Below are positions 1-6,258 of a stretch of DNA of 8,153 nucleotides, piece after piece. The notes under the pieces are model-generated. The model searched no databases. It saw only the letters and a program-made list of their open reading frames with translations, and was not told the origin of the DNA. The DNA is from Candidatus Thorarchaeota archaeon. Its GTDB lineage: Archaea > Asgardarchaeota > Thorarchaeia > Thorarchaeales > Thorarchaeaceae. A program made the position numbers and the translations under genes. Within the stretch, counting starts at the first letter, position 1. Each line of letters begins with the position of its first letter. The stretch is from assembly GCA_030642465.1 (NCBI GenBank), contig DAOWNS010000069.1, positions 1-8,153 of the forward strand, in the 5' to 3' direction.

Positions 1-1
1 C

Positions 2-244
2 AAAAAGCAGACAGAAACTAAGCGTCGTGCCAAGAAGAAGAAGGCACTGACTGAGGAAGCACCAATTGAAGACGCGAAATCTGTTGAAGAACCTGACAAA
101 ACTGAGAAGCAGATAGAAACGATTGAAACGCCGGTAGCGACTAAGGAGCCTGTAAAACCAAGTGAACCTAAGAAACCAGTCGACGTCATCGAAACAGATG
201 AGGCGACCAAATCCACTGAAACGGAAGCCGACGAAACAAAGTGA
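2..244 (+). CDS. C-terminal tail of an unidentified protein (5' partial)
   Basis: An open frame enters from the left edge and ends at TGA 242-244, giving 80 residues. The peptide is almost entirely Lys, Glu, Thr, Pro, Asp and Ala, starts with a basic cluster (KRRAKKKK) and becomes acidic, with loose repeats of the KTE/EPKKP/TETE type. No fold or motif is visible, so this is an intrinsically disordered tail. Such tails are found on archaeal ribosomal, nucleic-acid-binding and membrane-associated proteins, and the body of the protein lies outside the window. The frame has no internal stop and its composition is clearly protein-like, so it is very likely coding. The function cannot be told from this fragment. 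The next gene starts 64 bases downstream on the same strand. Confidence 0.75.
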   Translation, partial: KKQTETKRRAKKKKALTEEAPIEDAKSVEEPDKTEKQIETIETPVATKEPVKPSEPKKPVDVIETDEATKSTETEADETK

Positions 245-256
245 AAGTTCATTCAC

Positions 257-284
257 GAAGAAGGGTTTCTTAGATCTCTTCTTC
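257..284 (+). terminator. Small stem-loop after the upstream gene
   Basis: GAAGAAG at 257-263 is the exact reverse complement of CTTCTTC at 278-284, with a 14-base loop. It lies just after the stop at 244 in a pyrimidine-rich stretch (264-288). It could help end the upstream transcript, but no clean T-run follows, and archaeal termination depends more on T-tracts than on hairpins. The call is weak. Confidence 0.2.
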
Positions 285-296
285 CTCCAATGATTT

Positions 297-306
297 GGGT
301 GTGATG
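297..306 (+). promoter_or_regulatory. Ribosome binding site for the transporter gene
   Basis: GGGTGTGATG resembles the archaeal GGAGGTGATC anti-16S consensus and ends two bases before the ATG at 309. The short spacing is slightly unusual, but this is the only purine-rich site near the start, and it supports the ATG at 309. Confidence 0.45.
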
Positions 307-308
307 CC

Positions 309-1568
309 ATGAGCAGTAGGAATCAGAGGCCAGTAGGAAGCCGTTCTGCTACTTCCATATTCTATCTTCTTGCGATTGGTTCCGGCGTTATGAGAACTGT
401 TTCAGTATCCTTTGATATCGTTGCTCTCAATACTATGATTTCAGATTCCATTGCATTCGGTTTTATGGCGCAATGGTTGGCTCTTGGGGTTACAGTGGTT
501 CTGGTTGCATTCCTTAGTATCCCTCTAAAACATAATGGACGGAAGCGGCCAATTGGCTATAGTCTTGACCCAGATTTCGGCAGGCTTCGTCTTCTTCCGC
601 GTCGACCAATGAAGTACTTGATTGCAGGTGGGCTTCTTGCTGGAGGCTCGACGTTCTTTTACTACTTGCTCGCAGGCCAAACAGACGCTTCGACGATTCT
701 TCCATACGGCCAATTAGTCATCATCTACCTCCTGTTGGGTGACCTGCTTGCTGAGAAGGACATCCCTACAATTATCGAGGTACAATGTATCGTGTCAATA
801 ACATTGGGTGTTCTCCTTGTTGGGGTGACCCCCGGTGGGTTTGATATCCCCTCACTTCTGATTGTGCTGGGGCCCATGAACGTCTTCTCCGCATTGTACA
901 CGTATCTGCAGAGGAGAGCTAAGAGGATGGAGATACGGCCGGGTCTAAGGGTTGACTCCCTCAACATGCGACTTTGGACTTTGCTCTTCATGAACATCGC
1001 GATGAGCTTGATGATGCTTCCGCTCATGACACCAGCAACCTGGACGCTAATACTTCAGACATTCGTGCCTCTCTTCTGGGTGCTACTGGGTTCAGCACTT
1101 ACCACCTTCCTTGCAATGGTGATGTATGTCAGAGCATTAGGAAAAGGATCAATGGCAGTGGTCAACTCCCTTGGTGCTGTGTCAGTTGTGCTGGGGATTC
1201 CAATCACGCTCCTTGGAAACCTCCTCTTTCCAGGCGCTTTTGGAACGATTACAGCTGACGTATTTCTCTGGGCGCTGAAGATATTTGGAGTCACCTTGGT
1301 TGTGGTTGGTGTTCTTGCTATTCAGGCTGCAGATGTAAGGTCACTGGTCCTAGTAAGTGTAAATCCTCGAGCTGGAAGTCTAATCGACGCGCTCTTTGAC
1401 ATCAAGGGTGTAGAAACCGCTGCAGCTCTAGCTGGCAAGCACGACTACCTGCTCCGCGTAAGGGGCAGAAGCTTGACCAAGACCCGATCCGCGGTTTTGA
1501 AGAAAATACAGAAGGTGCCTGGGGTTGTAAGTGTACGAACCTTAATCGTACTTGCAGATTACAAATAA
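309..1568 (+). CDS. EamA/DMT-type transporter with C-terminal Lrp/AsnC (RAM) sensor domain
   Basis: The protein has 419 residues. Residues 16-340 contain about ten hydrophobic segments (near 16-38, 50-72, 102-121, 130-147, 158-173, 181-200, 222-241, 247-275, 284-305 and 317-340). This is the 5+5 pattern of drug/metabolite transporters, which move amino acids, metabolites or drugs across the cell membrane. The last helix in each half has the glycine-rich ITLGVLLVGV or VTLVVVGVLAI character typical of EamA repeats. Residues 343-419 form a beta-alpha-beta-beta-alpha-beta domain of the Lrp/AsnC ligand-binding (RAM) family: a starting strand LVLVSV, the GVETAAALAGKHDYLLRV core (G-x-x-D motif at 376-379), and a closing KKIQKVPGVVSVRTLIVL. 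There is no helix-turn-helix, so the tail is a sensor rather than a DNA binder. The inference is a permease gated by a small ligand, probably an amino acid, or oligomerised through its tail. The substrate is unknown. It is followed 34 bases later by a separate RAM protein. Confidence 0.85.
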   Translation: MSSRNQRPVGSRSATSIFYLLAIGSGVMRTVSVSFDIVALNTMISDSIAFGFMAQWLALGVTVVLVAFLSIPLKHNGRKRPIGYSLDPDFGRLRLLPRRPMKYLIAGGLLAGGSTFFYYLLAGQTDASTILPYGQLVIIYLLLGDLLAEKDIPTIIEVQCIVSITLGVLLVGVTPGGFDIPSLLIVLGPMNVFSALYTYLQRRAKRMEIRPGLRVDSLNMRLWTLLFMNIAMSLMMLPLMTPATWTLILQTFVPLFWVLLGSALTTFLAMVMYVRALGKGSMAVVNSLGAVSVVLGIPITLLGNLLFPGAFGTITADVFLWALKIFGVTLVVVGVLAIQAADVRSLVLVSVNPRAGSLIDALFDIKGVETAAALAGKHDYLLRVRGRSLTKTRSAVLKKIQKVPGVVSVRTLIVLADYK

Positions 1569-1587
1569 TGTATATGGACAATTCAAA

Positions 1588-1597
1588 GGAAGTGATT
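1588..1597 (+). promoter_or_regulatory. Ribosome binding site that fixes the start of the RAM protein
   Basis: GGAAGTGATT differs from the archaeal GGAGGTGATC consensus at only two positions and lies five bases before the ATG at 1603. This favours 1603 over an in-frame TTG at 1552, which would sit inside the preceding gene and has no such site. Confidence 0.6.
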
Positions 1598-1602
1598 CAG
1601 AA

Positions 1603-1854
1603 ATGACTCAGATAATGGCTTACATATTGATGGAAATCGAGATTGGACGGACTGACGAAGTGCTGCAGGAGCTTCGCAAGATTGAGGAAGCTACTAAGAT
1701 ATCTGTGACGACTGGGGAATATGATATCGTTATCCTACTCGAGGTCCCTACTCTGGAATCTCTGTATGATATAACAGTCAAGCGGATTCATGTGATTCCT
1801 GGTATCAAAGAAACCACAACTGCGGTAGTGGAGAAGATAATCACCAACACGTAA
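1603..1854 (+). CDS. Free-standing Lrp/AsnC ligand-binding (RAM) domain protein
   Basis: The protein has 83 residues and is a single RAM domain with no DNA-binding helix-turn-helix. It runs from a first strand (AYILMEIEIG), through helix 10-28 (TDEVLQELRKIEE region) and the hallmark TTGEYDIVILLEV hairpin at about residues 37-49, to a second helix and the IPGIKETTTAVVEKI ending. Small proteins of this type form dimers or higher rings of alpha/beta barrels, bind amino acids or related ligands at subunit interfaces, and modulate partners. The gene lies 34 bases after the transporter that carries the same fold as its tail, so the two are probably co-transcribed. A regulatory partnership through mixed RAM assembly is a plausible inference. 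The family assignment is firm; the ligand and partner are not shown by the sequence. Confidence 0.88.
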   Translation: MTQIMAYILMEIEIGRTDEVLQELRKIEEATKISVTTGEYDIVILLEVPTLESLYDITVKRIHVIPGIKETTTAVVEKIITNT

Positions 1855-1871
1855 CTGCAGCATCCAGTTCC

Positions 1872-1877
1872 TTTTTT
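1872..1877 (+). terminator. T-run after the transporter/RAM operon
   Basis: A run of six T residues lies 18 bases after the RAM stop codon, within a pyrimidine-rich stretch at 1866-1877. Archaeal RNA polymerase commonly terminates at such T-tracts without a hairpin. The position fits the end of the two-gene unit. Confidence 0.4.
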
Positions 1878-1948
1878 ACAGGATACGGCAATTAGTGCGA
1901 TGAAACCCAGCAAACCGCTACCATCCATAATCAGAAACGGTGCATACT

Positions 1949-2890
1949 ATGGGCGAGATTGTAACAGATCAGCTATCAAAGAGATTCGGCAAGCTTAAAG
2001 CTCTAGATCACGTGGATATCGTGGTACCAAAGGGTTCTGTTTTTGGACTGCTTGGACCCAATGGTGCGGGTAAGAGCACAACCACCAGACTTCTCTGTAC
2101 GCTGCTTAAGCCATCATTTGGCACCGCGCGGGTGGGAGAATACGACATAATCGAGAATCCTGTGAAAGTACGTGAAATAACCGGAGTACTGCCTGAAGAA
2201 GGCAGTCATACACTCTATCCCGGTATGACCGCGTACCAAAATCTCGAGTACTTTGCCAAGCTCTATGATGTACCTGATGAAGAGATACATGAACGAATAG
2301 AAGAGCTCCTCACATTCATGGAACTATGGGAGAGAAAGGATGATAATGCGGGTGAGCTGAGCACAGGAAATAGGCAGCGACTTGCGTTATGTAGGGCTCT
2401 ACTTCATAGACCCGAAGTTCTGTTGCTCGATGAACCCACGTCTGCTCTCGACCCGGTGGCCGCAAAACGAGTCAGAGAGCTAATCCTAAGTCTAGCAAAG
2501 AAGTACAATCAAACCTTCTTCATCAATTCCCACAACCTATCAGAAGTGCAGCGAATATGTGATCGCATAGCAATCATCGACAAGGGCCAGATTCTTCTAA
2601 CTGGAACGACGGCAGAACTTCGCGAGCAGCTTCATGCTAAGCAAGAATACATGATACGCGTTGCCGGGGACATTGAGAAAGCCAAATCCATCACGGAATC
2701 TCATCACTTTGTTGAATCTGTGAAGGTCGGAGTTGATTCTCTGATTGTCACCATCGATGACCCATATGAGAACAATTCACAGCTCATGCAAGGTCTGCTG
2801 GCTGCGGGCGTGAATATCATCGAGTTCGCGGAAGAGGAAGCAAGCCTCGAAGATCTCTATCTTGAAGTTCTGAACGGAGGTGGCAACTAG
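1949..2890 (+). CDS. ABC-2 exporter ATP-binding subunit (NatA/CcmA-like)
   Basis: The protein has 313 residues. Visible motifs are Walker A GPNGAGKST (36-44), the Q-loop region GVLPEEGSHTLYPGMTAYQNL (79-99, with Glu at the usual Gln position), signature LSTGNRQRL (137-145), Walker B VLLLDEP (157-163) with catalytic Glu162, D-loop SALD (165-168) and switch His195. Residues 220-313 form the C-terminal extension typical of ABC-2 exporter ATPases. It powers the membrane subunit encoded immediately downstream; the substrate is unknown. The ATG at 1949 is preferred over an in-frame GTG at 1940, because GGTG at 1939-1942 is correctly placed as its ribosome binding site. The variant LPEE loop also occurs in other NatA-like proteins and does not indicate loss of activity. 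Confidence 0.93.
   Translation: MGEIVTDQLSKRFGKLKALDHVDIVVPKGSVFGLLGPNGAGKSTTTRLLCTLLKPSFGTARVGEYDIIENPVKVREITGVLPEEGSHTLYPGMTAYQNLEYFAKLYDVPDEEIHERIEELLTFMELWERKDDNAGELSTGNRQRLALCRALLHRPEVLLLDEPTSALDPVAAKRVRELILSLAKKYNQTFFINSHNLSEVQRICDRIAIIDKGQILLTGTTAELREQLHAKQEYMIRVAGDIEKAKSITESHHFVESVKVGVDSLIVTIDDPYENNSQLMQGLLAAGVNIIEFAEEEASLEDLYLEVLNGGGN
2877..2883 (+). promoter_or_regulatory. Ribosome binding site for the ABC permease
   Basis: GGAGGTG is a perfect core match to the archaeal consensus, lies six bases before the GTG at 2890 and sits within the last codons of the ATPase gene. It fixes the GTG start and indicates translational coupling. Confidence 0.7.
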
Positions 2891-3648
2891 TGGCGCAAAG
2901 CAAGTCGATGCTGGTAGCCCTTGCGGATATCAGAATGGCCCTCAAGTTGAAGATGGTAAAGTGGAGCTTGGTGCTAAGTGCAGCCTTTGGCCCTCTCATG
3001 ACCATAGGGCTTGTAGCTGGTCCGGTTCTTGTCTTCACAGGTCCAGAATTAAACCTGATGATTGCAATCCTCATGCCAATGGCCGCCGCAATGCTTGCAA
3101 TGTTTTCTGTTATCCCAGCTACAATGATTTCTGCTAACGCTTTAGTTGGAGAGCGTGAACAAAGCACCCTTGAACCGCTTCTTTGTACGCCTTTGACCGA
3201 CCGTGAGCTGCTTTGGGGCAAAACGCTTAGCTCGGTCCTGATTTGCGGCGCCATCCTCGTGCTGAGTACACTTGCATCCACAATCGGCATCGCAGCGGTA
3301 CTGCTAGGTGCTGGCAAGCAATTGATTATTTTCCCTGATTTGCCCGGGCTATTCATGCTTGCCGTGGTTGCGCCAATTGTACTATTTGCTGTGGTATCAC
3401 TTATGATTATCATAAGCGGGAAAGTTCAACGTGTATACGAGGCGTATCAGATGAGTGGGGCAATCATATTGATCTTCATGATACCAATGATGGCGCCTAT
3501 CATATTTTCACCATCGGGAGTTGTTGACCCCTCTATGATTTGGATGTGGAACTTTGTTTCTTTCCTACTTGCGGTGGTCATAGCAGTTGTCACGTGGGCG
3601 ATAGCTTTCAAGCAATTCAATCGCGATAGCATGGTTTCTCTTGTCTAG
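2890..3648 (+). CDS. ABC-2 type exporter permease subunit
   Basis: The protein has 252 residues and about six membrane segments (near 25-49, 54-82, 112-139, 150-176, 188-208 and 218-241). Between segments two and three is the hallmark cytoplasmic motif GEREQSTLEPLL (87-98), then CTPLTDRELLWGK (99-111). In the ABC-2 family this motif forms the coupling helix contacting the ATPase. The gene starts at GTG 2890, sharing one base with the TAG stop of the ATPase, so the two subunits form one complex, presumably a homodimer of each. There is no solute-binding protein nearby, consistent with export. Candidate substrates for the family include drugs, ions, lipids and peptides, and the sequence does not discriminate among them. 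The stop overlaps the convergent neighbour on the other strand. Confidence 0.92.
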   Translation: MAQSKSMLVALADIRMALKLKMVKWSLVLSAAFGPLMTIGLVAGPVLVFTGPELNLMIAILMPMAAAMLAMFSVIPATMISANALVGEREQSTLEPLLCTPLTDRELLWGKTLSSVLICGAILVLSTLASTIGIAAVLLGAGKQLIIFPDLPGLFMLAVVAPIVLFAVVSLMIIISGKVQRVYEAYQMSGAIILIFMIPMMAPIIFSPSGVVDPSMIWMWNFVSFLLAVVIAVVTWAIAFKQFNRDSMVSLV

Positions 3649-4181
3649 TCCATGATTTTCTTGAGTCCGTCAGGATATCGCACCGCGAGATCACGATAGA
3701 TGGCTTTGAACTTGGTCAGCTCTTCCCTATGATGCGCCTTCACGTCAGCAATCACCTTCGCAGGAACACCTACTGCTATTTTCTCATCTGGGACCTCAAA
3801 GCTCTGTCTAACAACAGCCCCCTCTCCAACAATCGCCCAGTGACCAACTACTGCATAATCAGACACGATAGCTCCCATGCCTATAACCGCCTCATCCTTG
3901 ATGACCGCATTGTGGATTATGCAACCATGTCCCAAGGTCACGTTGTTGCCAATGACCGTTAATTCTCCTGGCCTTGCATGGACAACTACGTTGTCTTGGA
4001 CGCTAACGCCATCACCAATTTTAATTTCTCCGTAGTCGCCTTTCACCACGGCGCCAGGCGCGACATAGCACTCGGTACCGATGGTAACAAGTCCAATGAC
4101 CGATGCTGAGTGACTGATGTACGTATTCTTCCCTATCTTCGGGATTCGGTTTTCGAACTCATAGACCGCCATTGTTGACAC
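3645..4181 (-). CDS. Gamma-carbonic-anhydrase-like hexapeptide-repeat protein
   Basis: The protein has 178 residues. Residues 13-145 are hexapeptide repeats ([IVL]-G-x-x-x-x) that build a left-handed beta-helix, followed by a C-terminal helix (146-178); such proteins are trimers. Three His at the expected spacing, H68 (in QDNVVVHA), H85 and H90 (in GHGCIIH), correspond to the metal ligands of the archaeal gamma-carbonic anhydrase Cam and its relatives (PaaY, YrdA, CaiE). Gln62 and Asp63 also match active-site positions. The conserved Arg of the usual RGD is Lys47 here (VKGDYG), a change near the catalytic pocket. It is therefore a metal-binding gamma-CA-family protein; activity as a carbonic anhydrase is possible but unproven. 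The ATG at 4181 is preceded by GGGGGA (complement of 4193-4198). An alternative ATG lies three codons in. Confidence 0.9.
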   Translation of the reverse strand: MSTMAVYEFENRIPKIGKNTYISHSASVIGLVTIGTECYVAPGAVVKGDYGEIKIGDGVSVQDNVVVHARPGELTVIGNNVTLGHGCIIHNAVIKDEAVIGMGAIVSDYAVVGHWAIVGEGAVVRQSFEVPDEKIAVGVPAKVIADVKAHHREELTKFKAIYRDLAVRYPDGLKKIMD

Positions 4182-4207
4182 ATCTTTGTTATTCCCCCAA
4201 ATGCCAA

Positions 4208-4215
4208 TATTATAA
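4208..4215 (-). promoter_or_regulatory. TATA-like box for the gamma-CA-like gene
   Basis: Read on the minus strand this is TTATAATA, close to the archaeal TATA consensus. It lies about 27-34 bases before the ATG. Initiation at the usual distance would fall near 4186, making the transcript nearly leaderless. The same AT-rich stretch could also serve the divergent gene at 4306. Confidence 0.4.
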
Positions 4216-4291
4216 GTACATGGTCAGCTGTCCGAAACGTTAAAGACACTGATGGTGGAATGTCTGAACAGGATGTTCTCCGAGCCAACGT

Positions 4292-4297
4292 GGAGGT
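4292..4297 (+). promoter_or_regulatory. Ribosome binding site deciding a GTG start
   Basis: GGAGGT lies eight bases before the GTG at 4306. A nearby ATG at 4299 opens only a few codons before a stop, so the site supports GTG 4306 as the true start. Confidence 0.65.
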
Positions 4298-4305
4298 AAT
4301 GCAGT

Positions 4306-4701
4306 GTGACGGATAGCCCAAATGAGCATAGTGACATTCAATTTCCAATCCTTCGAGGTGAGTCTGTGGGGGAGAGTGGTGAGTTCAGTGGGGTGGCTGT
4401 CATCGTTACAACCCCTGATGAACTGAATAGAGCGTGGGCTTCGAATGAGATTGCAATATTGAAGCAAGATCTTGAGTCGCATTTTGTATCAAATCCTGGC
4501 GACCTTGATGTTCTGTTCACGAATGTTGCGGCTGTTCTTGCGGAGTTTGGAGAACCGATAGGCGAGTTTGCCGCGGTTGCATATTCTCGGGAGGCCATAG
4601 GCGTTGTAAAGGTGGACGACGCTACAAGCGTTCTTGAAGCGGATATGCACATCAGGGTAGTGGCGATGGAGAATCTTGGTGAAGTATTTTTCATCGACTA
4701 A
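4306..4701 (+). CDS. Stand-alone PEP-utiliser-like swivelling domain lacking the catalytic His
   Basis: The protein has 131 residues. After a polar N-terminus (1-25), residues 28-131 follow the layout of the mobile phosphohistidine domain of PEP synthase, pyruvate phosphate dikinase and enzyme I: G-V-A-V-I-V-T-T-P-D-E-L, then ILKQDL, a DLDVLFTNVAAVLAEFG segment, and a closing VVKVDDATSVLEADMHIRVVAMENLGEVFFID. In the family, the segment after the GG turn reads roughly GG-x-x-SHAAIVARE. The equivalent here is GEPIGEFAAVAYSRE, which has the same length with Glu87 where the phosphorylated His belongs. The domain therefore cannot carry phosphate on His. It may be a structural or regulatory relic, or Glu may mimic a charged phospho-state. 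No ATP-grasp or TIM-barrel partner is in the window. The start is set by a strong GGAGGT. Assignment rests on pattern reading, so it is moderately sure. Confidence 0.7.
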   Translation: MTDSPNEHSDIQFPILRGESVGESGEFSGVAVIVTTPDELNRAWASNEIAILKQDLESHFVSNPGDLDVLFTNVAAVLAEFGEPIGEFAAVAYSREAIGVVKVDDATSVLEADMHIRVVAMENLGEVFFID

Positions 4702-4784
4702 CATACATTAGTACGATGATGGCTTCTTTGGAACCGGTGGAAATGCCGTTTCTCTTATTCTTGGTTTTGATAGTGTTCGATAGG

Positions 4785-4790
4785 TTTTTT
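4785..4790 (+). terminator. T-rich terminator candidate
   Basis: A run of six T residues sits in a broader T-rich stretch (about 4749-4797, with further TTT and TTTT groups), 83 bases after the stop of the swivelling-domain gene. It is a plausible archaeal termination zone separating it from the gene at 4930. Confidence 0.4.
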
Positions 4791-4929
4791 GTTTCCGTGC
4801 TTGCTTCCAGCGATATGCATAAGTGTAAAGAAGGAAAGACCAAATACGCGTCCAGAGATACTACATGATACGCATCGCTAATCATCTGTGGACCTAGTTG
4901 GCAACGCGAACAGGAGAACATGCTCTATT

Positions 4930-6258
4930 ATGAAAGTCAGATTCAAGGTGGACAATCAATGGCTCGAAGTCGAGAGGAAAAGCATGAAGAAGATGAAGCG
5001 TGACTACGAGTCTTGGGCTGAAACTACTTTGCAGAAGGCCAAGGACGCTCAAGATCTCAGAGCTCTGCGCGAAGTGTTCTACCAACTCGGAGATAGATGG
5101 GAGTGGGACCAAGCAACCGGGGCTTGGTTATCAAGTGGTGATCCCTTGGATGCCGTTGCATTCATCCTTCGATTGCCTGGCCTTCAGCCCAACAAGGAAC
5201 GCTACATTGTCTATGCGGTGATGGCCTATAGCAAGGGTCTCACAGACCAGTTTGACCATCTTGGAGACAAAGAACGAATAATCATAGAGCGCGACTTGGA
5301 TACCAACACAATGCTGAGCTGGTCAACGACTGGGCACGGTGCCATGGACTTAGTGCCCACAGACCTAAGCAGCTACGAGGGGCTTAACGATGCGCTTCAA
5401 TCCAATTATCTTGTTGCACAACCGGGCGACCATGCTCTAAGGATTGAGGTGCCTCCATCTGGTAGCATTGTAAGTACGCTTCTTCAGAGCCTATGGGCGG
5501 TAGCTGGAGGCAATAAATCCTACACAATCAAGGGAATTGAGATTCTCAGTGCCTCCGACATTGAGGAATCACTTGACTTCAAGTTCCACAGATATGCACA
5601 AGCGGTTATTGATTTGGAGCGTCTTTGGAGCGAGCTAAAAGGAGGGGCCGTATCAAAGGCTCTAGAGGTGGTGGCGGACCAGATCCCCGCGCACATTGAG
5701 GCTAGAAACAGGAAAACTCTGAGAAGAGTAGAAGGCCTAATTCACGTCTTGTGGTTTAGACCACCAAAAGCGCAGATTGACGTGATTCATCGAGTATACG
5801 ATGAGCTGCGAACGGAACCCACTCCGACTGAGGTGCAGAGCAAGCTTCTTCCACGTCTTGGGGAGCTTGCATACAGCTTGAATGATGTCATGGAGAAAGC
5901 CCAGTACTTGAAGTGGAAAAGTGTCATTGACCAAAAACGTTTCAGTGAGAGCGATGTCTTCCAAGGGTTATCTCTATCACGGATGGCCAAGGAAGCGTTC
6001 GCTGTGGCCCTCGACGATATTCTCAGAGAACACACTCTCTCATACATTGGCTACCCTGAGAAAGGAACGGCCTTTGAAAAAGCTCTTCGAATCGTATTTG
6101 GCATTGTCGTGCTACCTGCGCGACTTGGTTCAGCTTTCATGGGGAGCGTAATGAACACACTAGCAAGGCTAATCGGACGATTCAGAAGACAAGAAACCAA
6201 CTCGGAATCGGATTCGGCATCTGAAGAAGGTGCAGGCGAATATTCTCCACAGCTATGA
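4930..6258 (+). CDS. Uncharacterised protein with C-terminal membrane/amphipathic segment
   Basis: The protein has 442 residues and I do not recognise the family. Residues 1-75 are charged and rich in Trp and aromatics, with helical KSMKKMKRDYESW and RALREVFYQLGDRWEWD. Residues 75-215 look globular alpha/beta. Residues 215-375 are largely helical and amphipathic (for example FHRYAQAVIDLERLWSEL and KLLPRLGELAYSLNDVMEKA). Residues 385-418 are hydrophobic but dotted with Arg (IVFGIVVLPARLGSAFMGSV, then LARLIGRFRR), suggesting a peripheral membrane helix or a single poor transmembrane anchor. The last 24 residues are an acidic, Ser-rich disordered tail. No catalytic motif, metal site or nucleotide-binding loop is visible. 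ATG 4930 is chosen (AGGAGA at 4912-4917, slightly distant); an in-frame GTG at 4888 would add 14 residues. It overlaps the convergent HAD gene by six bases. Long open frame and protein-like composition make it surely coding. Confidence 0.85.
   Translation: MKVRFKVDNQWLEVERKSMKKMKRDYESWAETTLQKAKDAQDLRALREVFYQLGDRWEWDQATGAWLSSGDPLDAVAFILRLPGLQPNKERYIVYAVMAYSKGLTDQFDHLGDKERIIIERDLDTNTMLSWSTTGHGAMDLVPTDLSSYEGLNDALQSNYLVAQPGDHALRIEVPPSGSIVSTLLQSLWAVAGGNKSYTIKGIEILSASDIEESLDFKFHRYAQAVIDLERLWSELKGGAVSKALEVVADQIPAHIEARNRKTLRRVEGLIHVLWFRPPKAQIDVIHRVYDELRTEPTPTEVQSKLLPRLGELAYSLNDVMEKAQYLKWKSVIDQKRFSESDVFQGLSLSRMAKEAFAVALDDILREHTLSYIGYPEKGTAFEKALRIVFGIVVLPARLGSAFMGSVMNTLARLIGRFRRQETNSESDSASEEGAGEYSPQL

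Noticed and set aside
1900..1999. A short plus-strand frame from ATG 1900 overlapping the start of the ABC ATPase
   Set aside because: It ends after about 33 codons, has no good ribosome site and overlaps the conserved N-terminus of the ATPase in another frame.
2817..3413. A 198-codon minus-strand open frame across the ABC permease gene
   Set aside because: It is antisense to a clear ABC-2 permease with the GEREQSTLEPLL motif, has low-complexity Ser/Ala/Thr composition and no recognisable domain.
4338..4694. A 118-codon minus-strand open frame opposite the swivelling-domain gene
   Set aside because: It is Ser/Thr/Asn-rich with no domain and lies antisense to a gene with a strong ribosome site and family-like pattern.
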